Positions 17,782 through 26,746 of a stretch of DNA of 64,000 bases are shown here, piece by piece. Positions within the stretch are counted from its first letter, which is position 1. The number at the start of each line of letters is the position of its first letter. The notes under the pieces are model-generated. The model did not search any database, was not told the DNA's origin, and was given only the letters and a program-made list of their open reading frames with translations. The stretch is from the NCBI GenBank assembly GCA_964616825.1, contig CAZTSX010000001.1:124001-188000 (forward strand). Direction: 5' to 3'. The stretch is from QYOJ01 sp964616825. Lineage in GTDB: Bacteria > Bacteroidota > Bacteroidia > Bacteroidales > FEN-979. Both the position numbers and the translations under genes were made by a program.

Positions 17782-19002
17782 ATGGAAACGATAAAAATAG
17801 CCTGGCGAAACCTCTGGAGAAACAAACGGAGAACACTGATCACCTCAGCTTCTGTCTTTTTTGCCATTTTCCTGGCGTTGCTTATGCGAGCCTTCCAGTT
17901 GGGAAGCTACGACCTGATGGTCCACAATATTGTTCATGCCTATTCAGGGTACTTTCAGGTTCATGCAACTGGTTACTGGGATGATAAGATCATCAACAAC
18001 ACCATTGAATACACCCCGGAACTGGTTGCCACAATAGATGAGGTCCCTGAAATTCTTGGCTATGCTCCACGCCTGGAATCATTTGCCCTGGGGTCCTATG
18101 GGACAAAAACAAAAGGTGTGATGGTCAATGGCGTGGTACCTGATGAGGAGGACAATCTAACTGGTCTGCGCAAAAAACTGGTAAAAGGTGAGTACCTGAC
18201 CCCGGATGATGATGGGGCACTGGTTAGTCAAAAACTGGCTGAATATCTTAAAACTGGTATTGGCGATACCCTGGTTCTGATCGGACAGGGCTACCACGGC
18301 ATGAGTGCAGCCGGAATATTCCCGGTTAAAGGGATTATTCATTTTCCTTCACCGGAGCTGGATGGCCGGATGATCTTCTTGAGTCTCCCCATCGCTCAAT
18401 CATTATTCTCTGCTGATAACATGTTGACCTCTCTTGCATTCAATCTGGCTGAGTCGAAGAATTACCGGCAAGTCGCCCATCAACTGAAGGTGAAGCTCGA
18501 TCCTGAAATCTATGAGGTAATGACCTGGGAGGAGATGATGCCTGAGGTGGTTCAGCAGATCGAGTCGGATAACGGTTCCGGGTTGATCATGCTGGCGATC
18601 CTATATATGATTGTCGGATTCGGAATTTTCGGAACCATCCTGATGATGTTCAGCGAACGAATCAGGGAATTCGGGATGATGATCGCGATTGGGATGCAGA
18701 AAATCAAATTAACCCGGATTGTAGCAACCGAGCTCATTTTTATTGGCCTGCTCGGTGTGTTAGCAGGGACGGCAGCGGCGATCCCATTGATCTATTATTT
18801 CTTCCTGAACCCGATCCCCCTGACCGGGGAGATAGCGGAAGCTACCATCAGTATGGGATTTGAACCAGTAATGCCGGTAGCCTGGGAACCTTCTTACTTT
18901 TTCGCTCAGGCGATAACCGTATTCGTCATCCTGCTTGTGGTGATGATCCTGCCGGTAGTAAAAATCAGCAGATTAACTGTAATCAACGCATTAAGAAGAT
19001 AA
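17782..19002 (+). CDS. FtsX/MacB-type ABC transporter permease (first)
   Basis: The 406-aa protein starts METIKIAWRNLWRNKRRTLITSASVFFAIFLALLMRAF, the cytoplasmic N-terminus and TM1 of FtsX/LolC/MacB-type permeases. A large periplasmic domain (about 45-265) follows, then three C-terminal helices (IMLAILYMIVGFGIFGTILMMF, the IFIGLLGVLAGTAAAIPLIYY region and a last one ending VVKISRLTVINALRR). LolC/E-like permeases extract lipids or lipoproteins from the inner membrane by a mechanotransmission cycle. It pairs with the next permease and the ATPase. Confidence 0.88.
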   Translation: METIKIAWRNLWRNKRRTLITSASVFFAIFLALLMRAFQLGSYDLMVHNIVHAYSGYFQVHATGYWDDKIINNTIEYTPELVATIDEVPEILGYAPRLESFALGSYGTKTKGVMVNGVVPDEEDNLTGLRKKLVKGEYLTPDDDGALVSQKLAEYLKTGIGDTLVLIGQGYHGMSAAGIFPVKGIIHFPSPELDGRMIFLSLPIAQSLFSADNMLTSLAFNLAESKNYRQVAHQLKVKLDPEIYEVMTWEEMMPEVVQQIESDNGSGLIMLAILYMIVGFGIFGTILMMFSERIREFGMMIAIGMQKIKLTRIVATELIFIGLLGVLAGTAAAIPLIYYFFLNPIPLTGEIAEATISMGFEPVMPVAWEPSYFFAQAITVFVILLVVMILPVVKISRLTVINALRR

Positions 19003-19014
19003 TACCTTACTAGT

Positions 19015-20241
19015 ATGATTTGGATAATTGCATGGAAGAATATCTGGAGGAATAAGGTACGCAGCCTTGTGGTGATCCTGGCGATCACATTCGGCCTGTT
19101 TGGCGGTGTTTTCTCCTCCGCTATCATGAAAGGGATGGTAGAACAGCGCATCAAAGAGGCTGTCAGCCGTGAAACAGGCCATATTCAGATTCACAATCCG
19201 AAGTATATTGACGACAACGAGATCCAGTATGCTATCAATGGCGACGCAGGTCAACTTGAGGAAAATCTTGACGCGTTACCTGAAGTAAAAGCCTGGTCAT
19301 CGCGGATCAAATTTCAGGCGATGGCAAACAGTGCCAATGCCGGTACCGGCGTAATGATTTTCGGAATTGATCCGGAAAAAGAGCAACAGGTCACAGAGAT
19401 ATCTGCCATGATCTGTGATTCGTGTGGTACCTACCTCGATGGAAATAAAAAGAACCAGATCGTGGTCGGAAAAGCCCTGGCTGAGAAACTCAAAGTGCGA
19501 TTGCGTTCCAAAATTGTCCTGACATTCCAGGACAATGAGGGCAATCTGACCGGTGCCGCTTTCAGGATCTGCGGCATCTACCGGACGAGCAACTCTATGT
19601 TTGATGAGATGAATGTCTTTGTAAGGAAAGTCGATATTGCCAAATTACTTATTACTAACCCGCAGAAATACCAGGAGTTGGTCATCAGCCTTATCTCCCC
19701 CGGACTGGTTACAGCCGTACAGGATGAGCTGACCGGTTCCTTTCCTGAATTGCTTGTCAGAAACTGGAAAGAGATCGATCCGATGCTCGGAATGATGTCC
19801 GATTTGACTGTAGTATGGCTTTACATGTTTATGACGATCATCCTTCTTGCTCTGGGATTTGGTATCATCAACACCATGTTAATGACCATCCTTGAACGGA
19901 CAAGAGAGCTCGGAATGCTGGCCGCAATTGGCATGAACAAGGGACGGATTTTCCTGATGATCATGCTGGAATCGGTCTACCTTTCACTAACCGGAGCTGC
20001 AATTGGAATGGCTCTTGGGTACATCCTTACCCTTTACACCTCCCATACCGGGATTAGTCTCAGCAGTTTTGCCGAGGGATTTGAAAAGATCGGGTACAAT
20101 CCGATCATGTATCCATACCTTGATCTGAACTTTTTCATCACGCTGACTGTCATGGTCATCTGTATTGGAATCCTGGCCTCTATCTACCCGGCCAGAAAAG
20201 CATTAAAACTCAATCCGGCAGAAGCCGTCAGAACCGAATAA
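19015..20241 (+). CDS. FtsX/MacB-type ABC transporter permease (second)
   Basis: The 408-aa partner permease starts MIWIIAWKNIWRNKVRSLVVILAITFGLFGGVF and shares the architecture of the preceding gene: TM1, periplasmic domain about 45-260, three C-terminal helices and a final PARKALKLNPAEAVRTE, typical of FtsX-type proteins. The periplasmic part contains ICDSCGTYLDG, a CDSC pair not seen in the first permease that could form a disulfide. It starts 12 nt after the first permease. Together with the ATPase and LolA-like protein it looks like a LolCDE-A-type system, but the true cargo is unknown. Confidence 0.88.
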   Translation: MIWIIAWKNIWRNKVRSLVVILAITFGLFGGVFSSAIMKGMVEQRIKEAVSRETGHIQIHNPKYIDDNEIQYAINGDAGQLEENLDALPEVKAWSSRIKFQAMANSANAGTGVMIFGIDPEKEQQVTEISAMICDSCGTYLDGNKKNQIVVGKALAEKLKVRLRSKIVLTFQDNEGNLTGAAFRICGIYRTSNSMFDEMNVFVRKVDIAKLLITNPQKYQELVISLISPGLVTAVQDELTGSFPELLVRNWKEIDPMLGMMSDLTVVWLYMFMTIILLALGFGIINTMLMTILERTRELGMLAAIGMNKGRIFLMIMLESVYLSLTGAAIGMALGYILTLYTSHTGISLSSFAEGFEKIGYNPIMYPYLDLNFFITLTVMVICIGILASIYPARKALKLNPAEAVRTE

Positions 20242-20251
20242 ACCAACGATT

Positions 20252-20944
20252 ATGAATATCATTGAAATCAAAGATCTGAAAAAGATCTACAACGACTCGG
20301 AAGTAGCCGTTCATGCATTGAACGGAGTAAATCTAACCTTTCAGCAAGGGGAATTTGCCGCCATTGTAGGCCCCTCAGGAAGCGGAAAAACAACTCTCCT
20401 TAACCTGCTGGGCGGACTGGATGAACCATCGGAAGGGACAATCCAGATTGATGGGTTGAACATTGGCGAATTATCAAGCCGAAAACTGATCAATTTCAGG
20501 TTGAAGAATATTGGCTTTGTCTTTCAATCCTTTAATCTGATTCCGGTCCTGACAGCCTATGAGAACGTGGAGTTTATCATGAATCTGCAGGGTTACAGCA
20601 GAGAGAAACGACATACCCGGACAACAGAACTTCTGGAATCGGTCGGTTTGGGAGATCGTGTGAACAGCCGTCCTGCCAAACTCTCAGGCGGCCAGCAACA
20701 ACGAGTAGCTGTTGCCAGGGCGTTGGCATCAAAACCAAAGTTTATCCTGGCCGATGAACCGACCGCTAACCTGGATTCGCAATCAACGAGTAACCTGCTT
20801 GATATTATGGAGAAACTGAACCGGGAGGAGAACATCACCTTCATTTTCTCTACTCACGATCAGCGTGTAGTAAACAAAGCCCGGCGGGTTATCCAGGTAG
20901 AAGACGGTAAGGTAACCAGCGACGAGGTTATTCAATCTCCATAG
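20252..20944 (+). CDS. ABC transporter ATPase, LolD/MacB type
   Basis: The 230-aa ATPase drives the two preceding permeases. It has Walker A GPSGSGKTTLLN near residue 39, Q-loop FVFQSFNLIP, signature LSGGQQQRVAVARAL, Walker B FILADEPTANLD and H-loop STHD. The VGLGDRVNSRPAKLSGGQ spacing is of the LolD/MacB class. It is the last gene of the operon; its 3' end overlaps by 17 nt the convergent cotransporter gene. Confidence 0.95.
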   Translation: MNIIEIKDLKKIYNDSEVAVHALNGVNLTFQQGEFAAIVGPSGSGKTTLLNLLGGLDEPSEGTIQIDGLNIGELSSRKLINFRLKNIGFVFQSFNLIPVLTAYENVEFIMNLQGYSREKRHTRTTELLESVGLGDRVNSRPAKLSGGQQQRVAVARALASKPKFILADEPTANLDSQSTSNLLDIMEKLNREENITFIFSTHDQRVVNKARRVIQVEDGKVTSDEVIQSP

Positions 20945-23168
20945 GCCCGTGGGCATGGACAAAGATTACGGTACCGAGCTCATCATATCCGGTGAAGAGT
21001 TCCGCCTCTTTGTGCTTTAAGGTATCTTTTGCAAAACCGATCAATGTTAATCCTGCATCAGCCGATTTCTTGTTGATTAGCTCTTTCTTACTTATTTCAG
21101 GCCTTTCCATGATGATCTCAATGTTTTTTCTTGTAATCTCTAATCGGCCGGTTTGAATCAGGTTCGCCATCTTCTCTTTGTTCACTGCCAAACTGTCGGG
21201 TTTACAGATCTCAAAGATTTTGATACTGGATTTTTTCCAGTCGGAATGACCGAGGATGATAAAGCCCAGCAAGATCATCAAATTTGCATTCTTCTCATAA
21301 TCGCTATGGATCCAGAGATGGATATCCCCATGGTAATTGATGGGTTTGCGCGAACTTCCTACAATACAAATGTCAAATTCCCCGGAATTGACCAGAGCAA
21401 AGTTGTCGACGATATGTTGGAGGTTGGTCGGGTTTTCCTTATCAAACTCAAAGATCACCATGTTGTTCTCCATTCCGGCTATGCCTGGCACCTGAATGGC
21501 ATTTACAATAGCGGCAGAGTATGATGGAGATATGATGGTGTCTAAGTAGACATGGTTGTCAACCGTGTCGAATTGACGCAGAAGCCTCTGCATCTCGTGT
21601 TTCGACTGGAGATACGATTGTCGTGAATAGTATCCTTTAATCAGATGGATATAGGTGCCGAACCCATACTTATAGGATATCCAGTTCAGAAAGTTAAAGG
21701 CCGTATGACGCTCAAAAGAGTTTTCCGAGATACAGATAGCGCTGGGACGCCACTCGTTATTTGTGCGGCTCTTACGGTTTTTTTGCAGATATACCTGCAG
21801 GTTTCGGCTCATCTGGAAAATGGAATTTGTAAAGATTGCTTCCATCCCTTTCCTGTTTTTGTGGTAGTAGTTGATGGTCAGGTAGATCGCAATCATGATC
21901 AGGTAGGCTGAAAGAGCATATGGAGTGTTGATCTTAAACATCACCCAGATTGAGATCAGGAAACCGATCAGTGAAAGATACCATTTCGACCTGAAGGAGG
22001 GCCTGTAGGATGGGGAGGAGCCAAAATGATTCAGGAAGGATATCAGGTTCAGGGAACCATACGTAACCAGGAAAAACATCGAGATTATCTCTGCCACAGC
22101 GTTAATATTTCCCATCAGGACGAAAAGCATCGCAATAGAACAGGCTATGATTGAGGCATTCTGAGGCTCACTATCTTTTTTCCGGTTCAGAGAAAGAATT
22201 CGATTGATCCATTTAACCGGAAACGATTTATCCCCTGCCAGTGCCTGCAGGGTACGGGGTGCGATCATGGCAGATCCGATTGCTGATGAAAGAGTAGATG
22301 CGGCCAACCCTAACGGGATGATGATCGCTCCACCAATAGCTATCTGGCCCATGACCAACTGGTTGTTGACCAGATCTTCGGGAGAGGCAGAGGAGGCCAG
22401 CTTGTAGATCACAAATACGTAAACAATCATCCCGATAAGGGAGGCGCCAATCGTTCCCAGGGGAATCGAACGGGAGGGCTTGCGCAGGTCCCCTGATAGT
22501 CCTACACCGGCAGTCATTCCTGTAAAGGCTGGAAATACGATGGCAAAGACAAAAAAGAACTGATCCATATTCCGAAGTGGCTCTTCAGCCACACTGATCC
22601 CTGAAGTAGTAACATAGCTTGTTTGCCCTGCGAAGAAAAGGATCAGCGATATCCCGAGAAGTCCGACAACGAAATAGAGAGCCTTCACACCCAGCTTTGC
22701 TCCCCGCAAGATGATCAGGAGTGAGAGAAGAAGCATCAGGGGGACACTAATCACCTGGCGGGGCAACAGGATATCGAAACTGGATTGGACCCAGTTAAAG
22801 AAAAACTCGAAAGATTCTGTGAAGGCGATAACGTAGAAGGCCATGCTGATCGCCTGGGAAAGAAAAAGCGCAAATCCGATGGTAGCTCCGATATTCAAGC
22901 CAAAGGAACGGGATATAATGAAATATTCACCCCCTCCCTCCACGCGTTTGTTTGTAGCCAGCTCTGAGATTGCCAGGGCAGTGGGGATAGTTACCATGTG
23001 GCCCAAAATGATAATCAGTATCACACCCCAGAATCCTAATGTTCCCACAGCAAATCCAAAACGCAGGAAAAGGATCGCGCCAAGAATGGTTGCAATAGCC
23101 GTAAAGAAAACGGGTGCAGCCCCGAAGCCTTGCTCTTTTTTATTCCCTTTTTGGAGAGTCATATTCAT
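20928..23168 (-). CDS. Cation-chloride cotransporter (SLC12-like) / APC-superfamily permease
   Basis: The protein is about 746 aa from the ATG at 23168. It opens GFGAAPVFFTAIATILGAILFLRFG, the conserved first helix of cation-chloride cotransporters, followed by VGTLGFWGVILIIILGHMVTIPTALAISELATN and GGGEYFIISRSFG. About 12 helices occupy residues 15-450; the C-terminal 300 residues are soluble, as in eukaryotic NKCC/KCC. Ion specificity cannot be told. A longer reading from 23249 would run through the upstream terminator hairpin (spelling MHSKPVVVMTTGFFF), so the later ATG, or the ATG two codons further (23162), is correct. No nearby gene suggests a substrate. Confidence 0.85.
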   Translation of the reverse strand: MNMTLQKGNKKEQGFGAAPVFFTAIATILGAILFLRFGFAVGTLGFWGVILIIILGHMVTIPTALAISELATNKRVEGGGEYFIISRSFGLNIGATIGFALFLSQAISMAFYVIAFTESFEFFFNWVQSSFDILLPRQVISVPLMLLLSLLIILRGAKLGVKALYFVVGLLGISLILFFAGQTSYVTTSGISVAEEPLRNMDQFFFVFAIVFPAFTGMTAGVGLSGDLRKPSRSIPLGTIGASLIGMIVYVFVIYKLASSASPEDLVNNQLVMGQIAIGGAIIIPLGLAASTLSSAIGSAMIAPRTLQALAGDKSFPVKWINRILSLNRKKDSEPQNASIIACSIAMLFVLMGNINAVAEIISMFFLVTYGSLNLISFLNHFGSSPSYRPSFRSKWYLSLIGFLISIWVMFKINTPYALSAYLIMIAIYLTINYYHKNRKGMEAIFTNSIFQMSRNLQVYLQKNRKSRTNNEWRPSAICISENSFERHTAFNFLNWISYKYGFGTYIHLIKGYYSRQSYLQSKHEMQRLLRQFDTVDNHVYLDTIISPSYSAAIVNAIQVPGIAGMENNMVIFEFDKENPTNLQHIVDNFALVNSGEFDICIVGSSRKPINYHGDIHLWIHSDYEKNANLMILLGFIILGHSDWKKSSIKIFEICKPDSLAVNKEKMANLIQTGRLEITRKNIEIIMERPEISKKELINKKSADAGLTLIGFAKDTLKHKEAELFTGYDELGTVIFVHAHGPMEIE

Positions 23169-23205
23169 CTTGATTTTCAGTACGAAAGTACAAAAAAGTA
23201 TACCG

Positions 23206-23241
23206 AAAAAAAAGCCGGTCGTCATGACGACAACCGGCTTT
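23206..23241 (-). terminator. Rho-independent terminator after the M28 peptidase gene
   Basis: AAAGCCGGT and ACCGGCTTT pair around an inner CGTCATGACG palindrome. The minus-strand transcript then runs into a T-tract of eight residues. It separates the peptidase gene from the cotransporter gene. Confidence 0.88.
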
Positions 23242-23261
23242 GAGTGCACCAGACTACCTCA

Positions 23262-25538
23262 TCATCTAATCAGCACGATCTTCCGTGTAAATAAAGAACG
23301 ATCTGTTTTCAGGACCACCTGGTAGAGGCCCGACGGAAGACGACTTGAGGAGAAGGTAATATTGTAGATCCCTTTAAACATCTTTTTGTTTACCAGTTGT
23401 GCAACATTCTTTCCCTGAAGTGAATATACAGCCAGTGAGACATGTGTCGGTTCATCCACAAAAAACGGAATCGTAGTTTCGTTGGAGAATGGATTGGGGT
23501 AATTTTGCAGAAGCATGACATCGCTTCCTCCGGAATAGGAAGGTATACCGGTTGGATCTCCAAACTTATAGGTCATCACATATTTCAACAGGTTCTTCGC
23601 GTCAGCGGTATCAATATAATACAATGGAAAGCTCATGAAGATGGTCTTGAAATCCTCACCCATATATTCAATACCAACAGGCCTGCCCTGCATCTTTCCC
23701 AGGTTGGTTGAAGGATCGTACTGTGAGTCAAAGCGGTAAATCACAGTCCCCTCAGTCGTGGGGGCGAACACCTCGATATTGAACAGCTCTCCCGGATACT
23801 CAGGCGTTAAATTCTTTGCCGGATCTACCCGTAGCGTGTCATAGTCATCAGCAGAAGGATAGGCCTGGAACATGAAAGAGTTGAGCTGGCGATCCACGCT
23901 GTCAATTTTAAAATACCTGGAAATGAAGTAGTTCTCCGAAAAACTGGTGGGATAGCTACTATTATTTGCCCAGAATTTGGTGGGGATGAAGCTTGAGACA
24001 AACATATTCCCTCCGTTTGAGAAGAAAGAATAAAGATTGTATCCCAGCGTATCAGTAGGTTGGAATGTGACAAAACCATTTTGAAGCCACAATACGTTTT
24101 GATAACGGGAGAGAGTTCCCAGATCGAGCCGGTGAATGTTGTTCACGTCAACCCAGGTAAAGGGGATCGTATCCAATACTGAAACATAAAACTGGTAAAT
24201 GCTATCCGGAGTGATTTCATTCCCATTCAACGAAGCGACCACCAGGAGGGTATCGGTAAAAGCAAACAAAGATCCCCAAACCACCTCTGAGAACATACTC
24301 TCTTCACCCTGATCATTGGCAATCGTAATTTTATAATAAAACTGTTTGCCTGATTCCGACGGGATATCCAGGTAAAAGGTATCAGATATAAGAGCCTGGT
24401 TTAATTTTTCAAACCCGCTCCCAACGGCCACTGATCTGTATATATTAAAACCGTCTACAAGGGCATTTTCCGTCGGGTCCCAGGAAATTGTGATATTATC
24501 ACTGGATGACGTGGCCTGGAGTCCTTGCGGATAAGGAAGGAATTGCTGTGACATGATTGTAGCACAGGCTCCTCGTGTGATCTCAGCACAATAATCGATA
24601 TTGCAGTTATCAATTATGTCAGTGGGTTGATGCCAGTTAGGACTGAAATCAAATTCTTCAAAATAGGTGCTGGGGAATCCCCACTCCCAGTATCCTCTTG
24701 AATCAGACCCTGAGCTATTCCATTGGTTAGAGAAGACTGCTTCCAGCGAAGTGTATTGCTCGATGGCAGCAGCTCCAAGAATGCTGGCCCATTCAAAAAA
24801 CTGATACCTGAAGATAAGAACCTCATTCAGGCTGTCCGGATTGTTTGCTATCATGTCCAGATTCTGCATAAACCTGACGTCCTCTCCGGTTTCGTAAGCT
24901 TTTTGGGCCTGATAACGGGAGCCAAACAGTCCGAGTTCTTCGGCTGCAAACAGGGTAAATTGAATGGTCGCTTCCGGTTGGTAATTGCTGGCCTGCATGA
25001 CCCTGGCAATTTCTAATGTAGCAGCAGTTGATGAGGCGTTATCATCTGCTCCTGGTGCAAAAGTATATGGGTCAGGACTACAATAGGAGTCATAATGCCC
25101 ACCGATCACATAGATCTCCTCCGGAGCGCTCTGACCGGTTAGGGTGGCTACTATATTGTATTGCCATAGTGTATCAACATAAATGCCACCCCAATTTACA
25201 TAGCAAAGAAACGAATCAAGGACTACATTGGTCATTCCATAAGAGATAAACTGGTTGGCAATCCATGTGGCAATCTCTTTTCGATTATCCACCATCATGA
25301 ACCGTGTGCCATAATCCTGTAGATGTTGAATCGTGGCACGGATACTGTCGGAATTGATTTGGTTGATCACATTAACAATGACTGGATTCAGATCTGATCT
25401 GAGCCCTCCTACAGATGGCTCATAGAAAGTGACTTCATCCCGATTCATCGGTCCGTCGTCTGGTTCCTGGGCGAAAGAGGATCCGGCAAGAAACAGAAAG
25501 ACAATGGGGAGGCAGAATAAGCGTACAAATGGTCTCAT
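23262..25538 (-). CDS. Secreted M28-family aminopeptidase with type IX sorting tail
   Basis: This 758-aa protein has a signal peptide (MRPFVRLFCLPIVFLFLAGSSFA). A zinc peptidase domain (about 60-320) carries GGHYDSY, PGADDNASST, FAAEELGLFGS, QNLDMIAN and NWHQPTDI, which supply the His, Asp, Glu, Asp and His ligands and the catalytic Glu of family M28. A fibronectin III-like segment follows (PQGLQATSSSDNITISWDPTEN). The last 80 residues (LLQNYPNPFSNETTIPF ... GLYQVVLKTDRSLFTRKIVLIR) are a type A type IX sorting domain, so it is released or anchored outside the cell. It probably degrades peptides. Confidence 0.9.
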   Translation of the reverse strand: MRPFVRLFCLPIVFLFLAGSSFAQEPDDGPMNRDEVTFYEPSVGGLRSDLNPVIVNVINQINSDSIRATIQHLQDYGTRFMMVDNRKEIATWIANQFISYGMTNVVLDSFLCYVNWGGIYVDTLWQYNIVATLTGQSAPEEIYVIGGHYDSYCSPDPYTFAPGADDNASSTAATLEIARVMQASNYQPEATIQFTLFAAEELGLFGSRYQAQKAYETGEDVRFMQNLDMIANNPDSLNEVLIFRYQFFEWASILGAAAIEQYTSLEAVFSNQWNSSGSDSRGYWEWGFPSTYFEEFDFSPNWHQPTDIIDNCNIDYCAEITRGACATIMSQQFLPYPQGLQATSSSDNITISWDPTENALVDGFNIYRSVAVGSGFEKLNQALISDTFYLDIPSESGKQFYYKITIANDQGEESMFSEVVWGSLFAFTDTLLVVASLNGNEITPDSIYQFYVSVLDTIPFTWVDVNNIHRLDLGTLSRYQNVLWLQNGFVTFQPTDTLGYNLYSFFSNGGNMFVSSFIPTKFWANNSSYPTSFSENYFISRYFKIDSVDRQLNSFMFQAYPSADDYDTLRVDPAKNLTPEYPGELFNIEVFAPTTEGTVIYRFDSQYDPSTNLGKMQGRPVGIEYMGEDFKTIFMSFPLYYIDTADAKNLLKYVMTYKFGDPTGIPSYSGGSDVMLLQNYPNPFSNETTIPFFVDEPTHVSLAVYSLQGKNVAQLVNKKMFKGIYNITFSSSRLPSGLYQVVLKTDRSLFTRKIVLIR

Positions 25539-25555
25539 AATCTCTGATGTTTGGT

Positions 25556-25563
25556 CAAATTTA
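25556..25563 (-). promoter_or_regulatory. -7 box for the M28 peptidase gene
   Basis: The minus strand reads TAAATTTG, ending 17 nt before the ATG. It matches TAnnTTTG. Confidence 0.4.
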
Positions 25564-25658
25564 AGTTGAACAATGATGATTTTTATGAAATTTATATCAA
25601 TTTATGTTTTTACTCGATATTATTAACCTAGTGCGTGTTATTCTGACTCAATGACAGC

Positions 25659-25948
25659 TCAATCCCAAAAAATCTCCCAGGCCTGATCCAGGCCGATATG
25701 GGAGTATTTTGTGTCACTCTGGAGGTTAGCCGGACTGACTTTGAACTCAAACATGTTCAATGCATCGTTGTATGGGAGAATATCGAAAGAGAAATATTTT
25801 GGATCAATCATACACTTAGCTCGTCTTATTGCACATAAGCCGGGATGTATGTAGTGATATCATGAAAAACCTGATTGACAGAGCGACGAACCAGTTTCAT
25901 CGATAAAATCAAGCATTCAACATCAATTTGACGCTGATCTTTATATCT
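25659..25948 (-). pseudogene. Frameshifted remnant of a coding gene
   Basis: Two protein-like reading frames follow each other on the minus strand. The upstream one ends MKLVRRSVNQVFHDITTYIP before a stop at 25826-25828. The downstream one continues in the next frame as CAIRRAKCMIDPKYFSFD and ends KYSHIGLDQAWEIFWD at the stop at 25659-25661. Composition is protein-like and the frames join near 25840 with one shift, so this looks like the C-terminal ~95 residues of a decayed gene whose 5' part is gone. I do not recognise the family. The rest of 25539-26010 is AT-rich without genes. Confidence 0.45.
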
Positions 25949-25973
25949 TTACTTCAATTTTCCGGCCATTAGC

Positions 25974-25997
25974 AGGAGGAATACCATGTTCACTTAA
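25974..25997 (+). other. Shine-Dalgarno followed by a three-codon ORF
   Basis: AGGAGGA at 25974-25980 is followed 5 nt later by ATG TTC ACT TAA. The next gene's ATG at 26011 has no Shine-Dalgarno of its own. It is either a minimal leader peptide or the start of a deleted gene such as a partner kinase. Confidence 0.45.
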
Positions 25998-26010
25998 CCA
26001 TTCAGAAATA

Positions 26011-26742
26011 ATGATGATTACATGCATTGCAGTAGATGATGAGCCTCTGGCACTGGACGTGATGGAGGATCACATTCAGAAAATCCCTTTTTTAAAGCTT
26101 GTGAAAGCGTTTGATAATGCCCTTCAATCCATGGATTTCCTGAGGCAGGAGAAAATCGACCTGATGTTTCTGGATATTCAGATGGAAGAGCTGACAGGGA
26201 TTCAGATGCTGAATATTCTGAAACCAAAACCGGAGGTAATATTTACCACTGCTTATGATAAATTCGCTTTACAGGGATATGAACTGGATGTGACAGATTA
26301 CCTGCTGAAACCGATCTCCTTTGAGCGTTTTGTGAAAGCAGTGGATAAGGTGCACGAGAAACTTTGCCGTCAGGTCAATAGCAAATATACACCTGAAGAA
26401 GTCTCTATCTTCAATCCAAAGATCGACTACTTCTTTATTAAAAGCGGTTTCAAATTGCATAAAGTTTCCTTTGATGAGATCCTCTACATTGAAGGCCAGG
26501 GAGATTATCTGAAAATTGTTACTCCAAAAGCCAGGATTATGACCCTGCAGACTTTTAAAGGTATCGAAGAGATTCTCCCTTCCAATAATTTCATCCGCGT
26601 CCACAAATCATATATCGTGACAGTCGACAAAATCGAATCGATTGAAGGAAACATGATCAAAGTGGCCGATAAACTCATTCCAATCGGTGAAAGCTATAAG
26701 AAAAGCTTTCAGATGCTTCTGGATAAGAAGAGAATCGTGTGA
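26011..26742 (+). CDS. LytTR-family response regulator
   Basis: The 243-aa regulator has a receiver domain at residues 1-125 (VDDEPLALDV with the acidic pair, phosphoacceptor Asp in DLMFLDIQM, TTAYD and LLKPISFERF) and a LytTR DNA-binding domain at about 135-240 (FFIKSGFKLHKVSFDEILYIEGQGDY and NNFIRVHKSYIV). These proteins are normally paired with a LytS/YehU-type sensor kinase encoded just upstream; none is present, only a Shine-Dalgarno with a three-codon ORF. It ends 4 nt before the glycosidase gene, so it may control or be cotranscribed with that gene. ATG 26014 is an equally possible start. Confidence 0.92.
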   Translation: MMITCIAVDDEPLALDVMEDHIQKIPFLKLVKAFDNALQSMDFLRQEKIDLMFLDIQMEELTGIQMLNILKPKPEVIFTTAYDKFALQGYELDVTDYLLKPISFERFVKAVDKVHEKLCRQVNSKYTPEEVSIFNPKIDYFFIKSGFKLHKVSFDEILYIEGQGDYLKIVTPKARIMTLQTFKGIEEILPSNNFIRVHKSYIVTVDKIESIEGNMIKVADKLIPIGESYKKSFQMLLDKKRIV

Positions 26743-26746
26743 AACC

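Noticed and set aside
23169..23249. Longer N-terminus of the cotransporter from 23249
   Set aside because: It would translate the terminator hairpin of the upstream gene; no family member has such an extension.
25670..25710. GGCCTGATCCAGGCC hairpin as a terminator
   Set aside because: It falls inside the protein-like remnant, has no T-tract, and arises from the codons for GLDQAW.
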